Positions 24,711 through 35,800 of a stretch of 64,000 bases of DNA are shown here, piece after piece. The number at the start of each line of letters is the position of its first letter. Positions within the stretch are counted from its first letter, which is position 1. Source of the stretch: Polytrichum commune (lineage: Eukaryota; Streptophyta; Polytrichopsida; Polytrichales; Polytrichaceae); contig OX485804.1 in NCBI GenBank assembly GCA_950295325.1, forward strand, positions 48,472,429 to 48,536,428, written 5' to 3'. The notes beneath the pieces were generated by a model. It was not told the DNA's origin. It did not search any database and saw only the letters and a list, made by a program, of their open reading frames with translations. Made by a program: the position numbers and the translations under genes.

Positions 24711-25923
24711 GGGGATTGCTATTTCCACACCTTTTTTGGCTAGATTCACACATTTTTGCCGGTTCGGTTGCCGTGTCACTGAGGCGCTATATATGAGATT
24801 CTTCATGGTGCATCCGGACCGTTGATCCACCAAGGCCCATCCAAGGGCCTCAATGATCCTAGGTGGCGGTGGGGTGGGGGGTGGTGCTTGCCACCAAGGC
24901 GGGGTGGGGCCGTGGGCCTCATGTCTTTTTTGGGGAGGCCGGATTTAGGGTGGTGTTGGGCCTAGTGGCTAGGCCTACTTATTATATAACTAGTTGATTA
25001 GCCTTACTCTACTTACTAAATAACTAGTTGGTTAGCCTTACTCTACTTACTAAATGACTAGTCGGTTAGCCTTATTTTACTTACTAAATGACTAGTTGGT
25101 TACCCTTACTCTACTTACTAAATGACTAGTTGGTTACCCTTACTTGGTATTTTGGTAGGCTATCATGTTGCAACCATTACAAACATGTCATTATGTCCTC
25201 ATGTCACGCATTGGCACTCTATATAGATTCTCCCATGAAATTCACACTTTGTCAATCAAAGTGTCCAACTATGGTAGACGGGTTTTATCATGTAGCTTGG
25301 TTTCTTTAACGTTGGAACCCTAGATTTGAATGGTATAGTGCTTTGGTGAGGATCAAAGGAGCAAACATCTTAAAATACTCAAGTTTAAATGGACTTTGGA
25401 CTATGTCTTCACATATTAATGAGTTCATTATGTTGTAATTCTATGCTATACAATTGTGGATAGTCTCCTTCCTTGCAATGGCTGTAACATGATAGCCTAC
25501 CAAAATACCAAGTAAGGGTAACCAACTAGTCATTTAGTAAGTAGAGTAAGGGTAACCAACTAGTCATTTAGTAAGTAAAGTAAGGCTAACCGACTAGTCA
25601 TTTAGTAAGTAGAGTAAGGCTAACCAACTAGTTATTTAGTAAGTAGAGTAAGGCTAATCAACTAGTTATATAATAAGTAGGCCTAGCCACTAGGCCCAAC
25701 ACCACCCTAAATCCGGCCTCCCCAAAAAAGACATGAGGCCCACGGCCCCACCCCGCCTTGGTGGCAAGCACCACCCCCCACCCCACCGCCACCTAGGATC
25801 ATTGAGGCCCTTGGATGGGCCTTGGTGGATCAACGGCCCGGATGCACCATGAAGAATCTCATATATAGCGCCTCAGTGACACGGCAACCGAACCGGCAAA
25901 AATGTGTGGAAATAGCAATCCCC
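24711..25923. mobile_element. 1,213-bp palindromic (foldback) DNA transposon with 8-bp target duplication
   Basis: Two near-identical inverted arms (24711 to about 25160, and about 25505 to 25923) flank a roughly 340-bp centre. The ends are GGGGATTGCTATTTCC and its reverse complement. The 8-bp TAAATAAT is duplicated at 24703-24710 and 25924-25931. The left arm has a 21-bp segment absent from the right arm; otherwise the arms differ very little. Each arm carries five degenerate 34-37-bp tandem units around ACTAGTTGGTTA. There is no transposase. The 8-bp duplication fits hAT or some MULEs, and the long arms suit a MULE/foldback type. It sits inside plastid-derived DNA, so it inserted after the plastid transfer. 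Confidence 0.85.
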
Positions 25924-26161
25924 TAAATAATAACTTATATTTTAATAAATAATAACTATATAATAATAAAATTTATAGGTAAATATAATTAATATTATGT
26001 ATAGTTTATTTAAATTAGAACATAACATTTTATTAATATAAAAATATTATTTTATTTTATTAATAAATTTAATAGAATTATATTTTAAAAACTAAATTAT
26101 AATAAGTTACTAAAAAAATCATAAATTAAAAAATAGGACAAATAAATTTATAACATTTTTT

Positions 26162-26235
26162 TCGGAGGAGCAGGATTTGAACCCACGACCTCCATCACCC
26201 CAAGATGGCACGCTACCAAACTACGCTATGCTCCG
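26162..26235 (-). tRNA. trnP-GGG: Plastid-type trnP-GGG (NUPT copy, probably non-functional)
   Basis: A cloverleaf can be folded on the minus strand: D-arm region GCGTAGTTTGGTAGCGT, anticodon stem-loop ATCTTGGGGTGAT with GGG anticodon, and a T-loop TTCAAAT. The acceptor stem (CGGAGCA with TCCTCCG) has one C-C mismatch, suggesting decay after transfer. trnP-GGG is retained in bryophytes and other non-flowering plants and is absent from flowering-plant plastomes. Confidence 0.85.
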
Positions 26236-26325
26236 TAAAATTAAAAAAATTAAAAAAATTAATTTATATAATTTATATTTAAAATATTGACCTTTTTAGA
26301 TAAATTATGCTATTATTCTTGTTGG

Positions 26326-26405
26326 GCCGCCATGGTGAAATTGGTAGACACGTTGCTCTTAGGAAGCAGTGCTAACGCATCTTGGTTTGAGTCCGAGTGG
26401 CGGCA
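26326..26405 (+). tRNA. trnL-UAG: Plastid-type trnL-UAG (NUPT copy)
   Basis: An 80-nt class II tRNA with a long variable arm. The acceptor stem GCCGCCA pairs fully with TGGCGGC. The anticodon loop CTCTTAGGA gives UAG, and the D-loop contains AAATTGGTAGACAC. It is structurally intact, but the context is a nuclear plastid copy, so plastid-style expression is not expected. Confidence 0.9.
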
Positions 26406-26640
26406 TATTCAAAAAAATAAAATAAAGTTTTTTTAGTATATATTTATATGTTTGCTTATATTTTTTCCTACTAAATCTATTTAAGTTCAATTTAAATAGC
26501 TAAATGATATAAAATATTTATCATTTAGCTATTTTATTAATGATTAAATTAAAATTTTAATATAAAATTTTAATAATGTTTTTAATTTAACTTTAAAAAA
26601 TAAATTTAGATAATATAAAAATTACTTTATTATTCCATGA
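26406..26640. other. Plastid spacer lacking ccsA
   Basis: Between trnL-UAG and ndhD, where ccsA (about 1 kb) normally lies, only about 235 bp of AT-rich sequence are present. They include a hairpin (AAATAGCTAAATGATA pairing with TATCATTTAGCTATTT) that resembles a plastid 3'-end stem-loop. No ccsA codons are recognisable. Confidence 0.7.
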
Positions 26641-27048
26641 AAATAAAATTCAATTAGGATAAATACCAATACCTATGATGAGAAAAATAAACAAATTAAA
26701 ATAAAAATTTCTCGTGGTCCTGCATCTATATTAGAAAAAGTTAAATTTTTAGAAAATTTATATCCATAAAACATTTGACGTAACATTGACAATAAATAAA
26801 TAGGAGTTAATATTATTCCAATTGCTTCTATTATTGTAATAATTATTTTGAAAGAAAAAGAATATTTTTTATTAATAACTATTTCTAAAAAAATTAGAAA
26901 TTCCGCTATAAATTTAGTCATACCGGGCAATGCAAGTGAAGCCATTGAAAAACTACTAAACATAGTAAATATATCCATGATCAAAAGATTATACCAACTT
27001 GAATTTGAACTTTCAAATACAAGAGACGTAGACAAAACATTGTAAAAT
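26640..27048 (-). pseudogene. ndhD: Plastid ndhD, 3' part, frameshifted (NUPT)
   Basis: Subunit D of the plastid NADH dehydrogenase-like complex. The minus frame contains [20 protein letters not shown], then [19 protein letters not shown] and [14 protein letters not shown], which are typical of the C-terminal third of NdhD, and [12 protein letters not shown] near the end. A one-base shift near 26680 then moves the frame, and the continuation (IIGIGIYPN) meets a TGA. The 5' two thirds are absent: the similarity stops near 27048, where nuclear repeats begin. Confidence 0.88.
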
Positions 27049-27059
27049 AGATATTTATT

Positions 27060-28640
27060 CTAAGGTCACGACTTACTATCTCACTAAGCTCTCTTACATG
27101 CTTTCATTTTTTTCATCTAGTTTCCGTTTGTGTATGATAGAGTAAAGGCATTGACAATTGGGCCTTTCATGTGAACCTTCTTCACATGTGAGATGTGTTT
27201 CATGTTTATATCATATATTTGCGTTTTAGCTCCAAATTGAATGATTGAAGTTGTATATGAGCTAAATATTAGGCTATAAGGCGAAACATTTTTTTATTCT
27301 TATGTATCATATTTTGTTATGTTTAAACATGAATTTGAAGTGAATGAGATTGTAAATATCTCAATGTTGGATATAAGGCCAAGAGTTGTTTCCTACTCAT
27401 ATCCTATTTTGTTGTGTGAATGAAGTTGCAGAGTATTCTCATGTTGGGGTATATGCTAAGATTTAGTTCATGTTTTTGTACCCCTATTTGTTATGTTTAA
27501 ACATGAATTATAGTGAATGAGGTTGCATGTATCCCAATGTAGGGGTATAGGTTGAGATTTATTTTGAAACGCATTAAAAAATATTTGGGACTAAAAGATA
27601 TTCAAGATCAAGAGAAATATTCATGACAAAGTGATAAAAGAAAGTTGAGAGATTTAAAAAAAAATCCAATATTTATACCATATATATAGTAGTATGTAAA
27701 TTAAATGTAAGTATGCTTTACTACATTGAATATTTTTCAATTTTTTTGCTTACAGAAATAAAGAGTAACCTACAGTAGGTATCACCCTAGTTCTAACATT
27801 TCACTAGTAAAGTGTTCAAGATGACATTATGGACTTTAGAGTGAATCATGAAGACCAGAGTAAGTATTATGAAGTGCTAATTTCTATGCCACATTAAACA
27901 TGATGTTTAGCCACCCATTCGTGGTTGGTTGTGTATTGATACCTTGGACATGGATCAAAAAATTGGGTAGTTAAAAATGCCCATACAAAAATTTGCAATG
28001 CTTGTAGTGTGGCCACTTTGCATGGCATTATGAAGAGGTTGTGACTAGTGTTGGACAAGTAATAGGTGTAGTTTAGTTTAGTTTAGTTTTTTTAAATTTT
28101 TAAATAGTTTTTAAATAAATTATATATATAAATTAAAAAAAAATTAAGTTAAAAAAAAAATGATTTGAGTTTCGTGAATGAGGTTTTCATGCTTAGACAA
28201 GTAGGGTATGGCCATTTCGTGATTTTTTTTTCAATAAATATTTTTGATTTTTTTACTTGATTGATTGATTGATTGATTGATTTGTGGTTGTTGTTGTTGT
28301 TGTTGTTGTCGTCCGCTGTAAACCATGCAAAGGGCTTCCTATCTAGATAAATTACCCCTAGTATCAATTTGGTTTAGATTGGTGTTGACCTAGATGATAA
28401 TACTAGTATATGAAGATCCCCTCACCTTAAGAGGTACCCACAAAATATGAATATTTGGTTGGTATTATAATTTTGAAACCCACGGGTAGGTTCTTTGATA
28501 CCATTATTGTTCAGGATTATTGATACCACACATTCACCTAGATACTTGTCCAAAATTGGCTGTGACTTTCAAGTATTCAATAATCATTTAGAGGTTCCCT
28601 AAAGACTCAATGCATCCACAACATTTGGTCCTTGAAGCAA
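27060..28640. other. Intergenic, degenerate repeats and microsatellites
   Basis: No gene is seen. At 27290-27560 a degenerate unit with GTTATGTTTAAACATGAATT appears twice. (GATT)n at about 28258-28282 is followed by (GTT)n at about 28285-28309. The composition is AT-rich. Confidence 0.5.
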
Positions 28641-28664
28641 AGGGCAAACATGGTAGTATTTGCC

Positions 28665-28683
28665 GGGGGGGGGGGGGGGGGGG
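28665..28683 (+). repeat. Homopolymer of 19 G
   Basis: A run of 19 consecutive G begins the left copy of an approximately 0.7-kb direct repeat. The equivalent position in the other copy (about 30785) has only GAGGGGTGG, so the run expanded in this copy. Its length is liable to sequencing error. Confidence 0.85.
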
Positions 28684-28689
28684 CTCTCC

Positions 28690-29370
28690 ATTGGAACCTA
28701 AACGACATGCGTAAGTCACTATGAAAATAAACCCCATATATACGAGAAGTTTATTAAGAAAAACAATTGTATATGTACTAACAACATGCTAGGAAATGAA
28801 CTCATGTATTCATACTAAACTTTTCAATGAAATGTAGTAAATGCCTGCACTACATATACAAAATATAAATCTCAAATTAAATTAGCATTCATTACATATC
28901 AAATCCACTTTCAATTTCCAACAAGAAAGTCATATAACATTTTTTTCATCCATAGCATGTAACTCAACGATTGCACCAAGCAAACAAAGCCAAAAGCACA
29001 ATAACTTAGCCACAATCTAGAGGGCAAAACCCAAAGGGCCATGAGCACTCCATAAGCTTTCAATTTGTTAAATCCTATTACCCAAATTCAAACACCAACT
29101 AAAATGGATAAGGTAGCCATTGAGGACTAGTACCATATGACAACAATGGATGAAAACATGGTTGGATGGAACTAGCACATCTAGTGTCAATTTTTTCTCT
29201 AAACCCTAGGGCTTGCTTTTATACATCTACCTTTACTTTAACATTATTAATAGCCCTTTTAAATGTGCACACTAGAGAAAAAGAGTACCTCTCCCTAATG
29301 TATATTATGTAAGATAATGCCTCAAACAATAGCCCTTCTTATATTCATCATATTTCATACATGGTATGAA
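28690..29370. repeat. Direct repeat flanking the P450 3' exons, left copy
   Basis: Aligns collinearly with 30795-31480. Shared phrases include AATGCCTGCACTACATATAC, AGCATGTAACTCAACGATTG and CCATATGACAACAATGGATG. The copies differ by many substitutions and small indels. This copy lies downstream of the P450 stop codon and shows no LTR signature (no TG..CA ends or primer-binding site that I can recognise). Confidence 0.75.
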
Positions 29371-29830
29371 AACTCCACCCCTCCACGAATATTTGATAAC
29401 ACTTTCTTGGGTTGTTAATGGATGAAATCACCATATGACTACCCAAAAAGCAACGAGATCACTATAAATTATGGGATAAACATACATGTTTATGGATAAA
29501 CCTCTTTGTTTTCATCCAAAATGTATATTCATAAGGACGAAAGTGGCTCCTTCTCTCCAAAATTGTTAGTCATTAGATCTCCCTTGAAGAGTTGAATTAA
29601 AATAACATTGGACCAAATCCATTGTTCAGTAAACCAAAAACCACAATAAATAAATGAGAGAGGTATGGGCATAATATGAATGCCTATTTCATATAAACAC
29701 CAGCTTCAGAGCTCTTGTTACATTGAAGAGCATGGAGATAAACATGCACAACATAATCGTGGGCTAACTAACCAAACTTGTTGGCTAACTAGGCTAACTA
29801 ACCAAACTCGTAATGGAAAACTTGGCTACT

Positions 29831-32800
29831 TTAGAGGTGGCGCCGGTGAACCCGAGCTAAAATATCTTTGGCGGGCCGAACTATCATCCCAAACTCGAGC
29901 TCCAAGGTTTCCTCCATCAATGGAGACCGGCGGATGATAAATCGTCGATAGATTTGGATGAGGAGCATCTTTATTTCCATGGTTGCAAACTTATACCCAA
30001 TGCATGTTCGTGGCCCAATTCCAAAGGGGAAAAATGCATAAGGTGATCGGTTTTTGGTTTCCTCACCTTCTTGGTCAAACCGTTCTGGACGGAAGACTTC
30101 TGGGTCCGGGTAGTTTTTGGGATCTTTGAAGACGGCTATCAGTGCCATCCATATTGCGGTGCCCTATCCAAGAAAACACATAAGAGCGGTGAATACTTGG
30201 AGGCATATAACCATAGTTTTTAAATTTTATTTTAAGGAAATAAATTCAATAGGACTTCTAGATGTGTGTGTGTGTGTGTGCGCGCGCGCGTGTGAACGTG
30301 TTTTTTGTTTTGTTTTGTTTTGTTTTTTTTCATTAGACATGCAAATTCAAGTTGAGTTGAAAATCCGTTGACATATGTCAAGTCTCATGCAATTGTGAGG
30401 AAATCGTAGCTTATGTTTATGGGGTAACCCTTGGTATATGTAGCTGAAATAGTGGATTTTAGAAACGTAATAGACATTCACTAACCTTGGGTAGGAAATG
30501 GCCCCCAAGCGTCATGTCCTCTGAAAGCTCCCGAGCTACCACCGGAGTTGTAGTATACAACCTCATGGATTCCTTCATAATCTGCAATATGTAACTAAGA
30601 TATGAGCAAGAAGGCATGAAACCATATTAAATATATACGAACAATCAATATGCTATATAAAAAAATGGTCAACATACATACTAATTTAATCATTATGTAA
30701 GAGATTCCCATCCATACTCCTAGTTGGTAGAGGGACCCATATCAAAGATGGCAGAGATTTGTCCTACAAAAATACTTGTCTAGCATCTTGAGGGGTGGAC
30801 TCTTCATCGGAAACCTAAATGACGTGTATAGGTCATTATGAAATTAAAACCCCTACATACGAGAATTTTATGAAGAAGAAAAAAAACATACTAATGGCAT
30901 GCTTGAAAATGGGCTCATATGTTTATACCAAACATTTCAATTTAATGCGATAAATGCCTGCACTACATATACAAAATATGAATCATGAATTAAGTAAGCC
31001 TTTTATTACATATAAAATCTACTTTCACTTTCCAATGAGAAAGTTATTGAACTTTCTTCATCTATAGCATGTAACTCAACGATTGCATTGAACAAACAAA
31101 AAAATATGAAAAAATCAAGGAAGCCATTGAGCACTCCGAGAGCCTCTAGTTTGAAGAAACTGAGAATCCAATTACAAACCTTAACAAGAACATACACGTT
31201 AGTCATTAAGAACTAGGACCATATGACAACAATGAATGAAAACATGAATTGGATGAAACTAACAAATCTATTGTCAAATTATCCTGTAAACCTTAGAGCC
31301 CCCTTTTGTACATCTACCTTTACTTCTCCCCCCTCCCAAAAAAAAATCCTCTTTTGGATGTACACATTAGAAAAAAAAATTATACCTCTCCCTTATGTAT
31401 ATTATATATGCTAATGCCTCAAATAATACCCCTTCTTACACTCATGTTAGTTCGTATGTGGTATGAACAATCCACCCCCTAACTTTAACACAAACCTCAC
31501 AATCTAAAATGTAACATAGCATTGAGGGTTTTTATGTAAGGCTTGGGTTCTTTGGGCTTCAACTTGAAGCCCACTATAAAATTAGTCAGATGGGTCAACA
31601 ATTGGAGTTGGGATTGATCTCAACAAAGGTAAGTTAAAGGACAAAGCTCTTGTCCATATCATGAACTCATTTGCCCACCTCAAGGCCTCGAACATGCGAG
31701 TTGATCGAAAAGGTTTTAAATCCGCTTAAAAAGGAGAGCAAATGTGATGCAAATGATCGAAGTTGAAGATGCTAGAATCACGTCAAGGTAAGTGTGGCAA
31801 ATCAATATGGGACTCGTGGTTCCTTATCACTACATTGTTTATGGTATGTAGTTGTCACTTACTATTTGGACTTACATTGTGCTATATCTTTATTTATTTA
31901 TTTATTATGGATATGCTTTTTCACTAACAAAGGTCAAATTGGTGGTTTGGACACTATAGAACATGATCATCTTTACTTAATAAGAACTTATGTTAGCAAT
32001 AACATGTCATAGCAATGCGTAACTCCAAATAGTAAGTGACACTAAATACCCTTAAACGGTGTACTATAGTGCTCTTCAAGTAGATATAGTCGATTCCCAT
32101 CTAGCGGAAGAGAATCATTTGTACAGAATCAAAATTCGTGGAGTGAATCAAGGTTTAAAAAAAAAAAAACTTTGACATTAAGGTAGATCTACCTAAACTG
32201 AACATGACATAACTTTAGACATTTGTATTTGAGTGATATGTGGTTAGGTTTGGATCCAAGAACTGGCACGAACACGGCATATGTTTTGAAGGGATAATTA
32301 CTCTACGTGCTCAAGATATGCTAACTGTTCTAAGCTCAAAAGTCAACATGATCGAAGGGACCTATATGACATGACGACTTGATGAGCACGAGACTCTTCA
32401 GTTTGATAATGAGCAAGATATTCGTATGGGCTCCGAAAACTACGAAACAACTGGCTACGTGCACGATTTGGATTTGCGAATCATCTTGCACTTATTAGTG
32501 CGTGTTTCATATCCTACAAGAAGTGGTTTGAGATGACCCTAAACTACCGGATGACAGTGGAAAGGCACCCAAATCCGAACGGAGGGGTTGGCAGTTCGAT
32601 TCCCAACTGTGAAATCTCCTCTCTACTCGACGAAAAAACCCAGAACCGACCCACCGCAAGGTAGGCAGTAAACCCCACCTTGCACCAAGAAGATCCTTGA
32701 GCAGGGTAAGACCAGCGGACTCAAATTCACATCAGATTGCCAGACGTTGTATATCATCATCATCATCATCATCATCATCGTACAAGAAGTGGGTGTGGGG

Positions 32801-35800
32801 AGGGGGGGAAATTATCCATGGATTTAATTAAGGCACACCTCGCTCACCTGGTCAAGGTAAGTGAAGCTCTCGACGTCGGCCATGGAAATGGGTGTGTCGG
32901 CCGGCCCGAATGCATCGATCTCCTCCAACAACCGCTTCTCCACGCGCTCGTCGCCCGAGATGAGGTAGACGATGAACGCGAGTGTGGTGGCCGTCGTCTC
33001 CGACCCCGCCAGCAAGAGCTCGAACGTGAGGCCGCTCACGAAGGCGGGTTGCAGCAGCCTCCTTGACGCCTCGGAGCTCTCCCTTGCTTGGAGCAGGAGT
33101 GATAGCGCGTCCACGCGGAGCTCCCGCCCGGGCTCCCGCTGCCGCCGCTCGACGAGCTCGTTCAGCCGCTGCACCAGCTTCGCGTTGCTCGTCGCCTGCT
33201 CCCAGTCGGCGGTGCCCCGGATCCTCGTGAGCACGCTCCGCAGCGGCCGTTGCAACACCGGGAACAGGATGCCGGCGATGGTGCTCGCGGGGGCACTGGC
33301 GTCCATGCGGAGCGCGGCGAGCGACTTCACCGCACGGTCGACGAGCTCTTGGTCGGGATTCTGATCGGTCACGTTGCCGGTTCCGGATCCGGCGAGTGAC
33401 TTGACTGCACGGTCGATAAGTTCTTGATCGGGATTCAGATCGGTAATATCGTCAGTTCCGGATCCCGTGAGTGACTTCACTGCACGGTCGATAAGTTCTT
33501 GATCGGGATTTTGATCGGCAGCATTGCCGGTTCCAGATCCATCGTCCAGAAGGTTGAACTGGGTGCCGAAGGCCGACTCACCGATGACGTCGAGGGCGTA
33601 GCGGTGGAAGAGGCTGGAGATGTTGACCTCCTCGCCGGTGTCGCGGTGGCCGAGGTTAGAGATGAAGGTGTCGATGATGCGCGTGAGGAGCGGCGTGAAC
33701 GTGAGCATCTGCTCGGAGTGGAAGAGCGGCAGGAGGATGTTGCGCATCCCAGCCCACTGGGCTCCTCTGATGCACCATGAAAATGCGAATCAAATAGGAT
33801 CGCTCAATGTTGGGGTTTCTTTTTAATTGCCTTGGACCCCACCCTTAATCCTGTCTTTGTTCCTTCTCATGCTTGCATACATTGTGAGCACTGACAAGTT
33901 TCTAACCACTTTCTTTGATCCTCAACTGGGTGTGCATGTGTCTGAAGCAATGAAATGGGTCAATTACACCACAAGTCTAGTTTTGAATAAAACCTTATAG
34001 TCTCTGATTTGTGTGTGTGTGCGTGCGCGTGTGTGAATTACACAAGTCTAATTTTAATGAAATCTTACAGTCGCTGATGTGTGTGTGTGTAAGTCTGTGT
34101 GTTTTGTTTTGTGGTTTTGTGGTGTGTGTAGGCTGTAGATGTCAATAATAGATGAAAATCACAAACAAAGTTCAAATAATTGATGGTGTTCTTTTGATTG
34201 GACATAAATACAATATGAATTGGCCTTCGTCTTAAGTGAGCATCAAAGCTCCCAAAAAAAAAAAATCCTCCAACCCAATTAGCTTTGCAAGTGATCTAGA
34301 GCTTTCATTTTGAGTTTAGGATGAGAGCCACCTACTTGCTGAAAAAAAGACCATCTTTATGAACTTGCGCGCACTCTATAAAGGCAGGTACGCTGCGGTT
34401 AGATGCAGCCTTAAAGTTCTTGATCCCAAGTTGTCTGCACAGTTCTCCGTCGGCCACTATGACAAGTGGTTGTCGCCCTATATGAAATCTGCATATAAAA
34501 AACCATACAATAATAGTATTAGGAAAACTTCCTAAACCATAGCATTCTTAGATGACCATTTTTCGTTCGCTTTCTAATTCAGACACCGCCCAACCTAGCT
34601 CCATGTGTTTGCAATGGCTCGTGTTGAAGCTCAATATCCATAAATGTTATGAAGTAGATAACCAACAAGAGAGAAGCGGATGATGAGCTGTGAGAGAGGC
34701 CACTGAGAGACATATATTCTGTCTATTGATCTACCCTGGTCCCAATGAACAACTTCTAATAGTTGATGAATGTTATATGCCTCTTTGAAGGTTTTCGTAG
34801 ATAATGTTAATCTCATGAGAACCAAAACCTTTTTGGGGAAGGTGACTTGAACTGATCGTTGACTTCAGATTCTATAGAGTCTATAGTTCTTTGGATTAGG
34901 AGTGGATCTCTTAACGATACACACTACATTGGCATAAGCAAGCACCCGCTTTCAATTTTTTTGATCTATAATAATTTACCACTCACAGGCATTATTTAGC
35001 CGGTCACTACATGTTGGGTAGGGCCGGAAATAATTTAGATAGTATTCCGAATTATATCTTTGTTATTCTCATTTATCAACAAATTCAGCTTGATAAACTT
35101 CGATGAAGTACTCTCATTGATATCATTAGAATGGAATGGTTGATAACAATTGAATAATCTTATGTACCCAATTGCTCATCTAAGAATAAGAGGATGATCA
35201 AACCTTGTCACAATTGGTCATCCATGAAGGCACAATATCATCCATAGTTCCCTAATTTTATCCATGAGTTGATCACTTATGACCTATTACCAGCTTGAGT
35301 AGGTGGGTATGACTTACTTTCTTATAATTTTGAGTTTTGTTTATCACATTATTTATGTCAAGGAGAAATTTAAAATATATTCACATGTGACATTGAGGGA
35401 GCATTGATGATAAAAAATACTAAATATGTATATGCATCCACAAACACATATGATGTATATTTTAAACGAAATCTTTCAATAACATTTAAGAATTCAACCA
35501 ATTTGAAAAGTGCACTAAGAGAATGAGTTAATTTTAGAGAAGACCATTTTGGACAGTATTGGCTAGAAATGGAAGTTTGTAGTTCAACACACATTTTTGT
35601 ACATGGAGAGGCCCATATTAGATGTCATAGACATGTGAAGCTTAAAAACTCATTGGAGCTTCTTTTGTTGGAGCCCTATTTTGAAACATGGGTGAATCTC
35701 CTTGGACTTCTTTTTTCATTGTAAAAAACTTTGGAGAGAAATTTAAGATATTTGAAAATTGATTTGCAATTGCTAACTGGGTGAAACAATAATGATCCTA

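Larger units (their letters stand above)
23750..27050. other. Nuclear insertion of plastid DNA (NUPT): rpl21-rpl32-trnP-trnL-ndhD
   Basis: The segment preserves the plastid small-single-copy order rpl21, rpl32, trnP-GGG, trnL-UAG, then ndhD on the opposite strand. The spacers are extremely AT-rich. It is a pseudogenised nuclear copy: rpl21, rpl32 and ndhD are frameshifted, the trnP acceptor stem has a mismatch, ndhD is only a 3' part, and nuclear-type repeats flank both sides. The ccsA gene normally between trnL-UAG and ndhD is missing; only about 230 bp separate them. A 1.2-kb transposon has inserted between rpl32 and trnP. Exact edges are estimated from composition. Confidence 0.88.

Noticed and set aside
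24711-25923. The palindrome as a plastid inverted-repeat boundary
   Set aside because: Its arms contain no plastid genes, and it is bordered by an 8-bp target duplication, as a transposon would be.
23908-27035. A genuine plastid genome segment, i.e. the contig itself being plastid
   Set aside because: The plastid genes are frameshifted, ndhD is truncated, ccsA is missing, and nuclear split genes and transposons lie on both sides.
28690-31480. The two direct repeats as LTRs of a retrotransposon
   Set aside because: The enclosed DNA is P450 exons, and I see no TG..CA ends, primer-binding site, polypurine tract or gag-pol sequence.
32824-33747. A 307-codon open frame that looks like a complete gene
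   Set aside because: It is exon 3 of the P450 plus a short read-through into intron 3; the true donor follows YLDQ at 32848.
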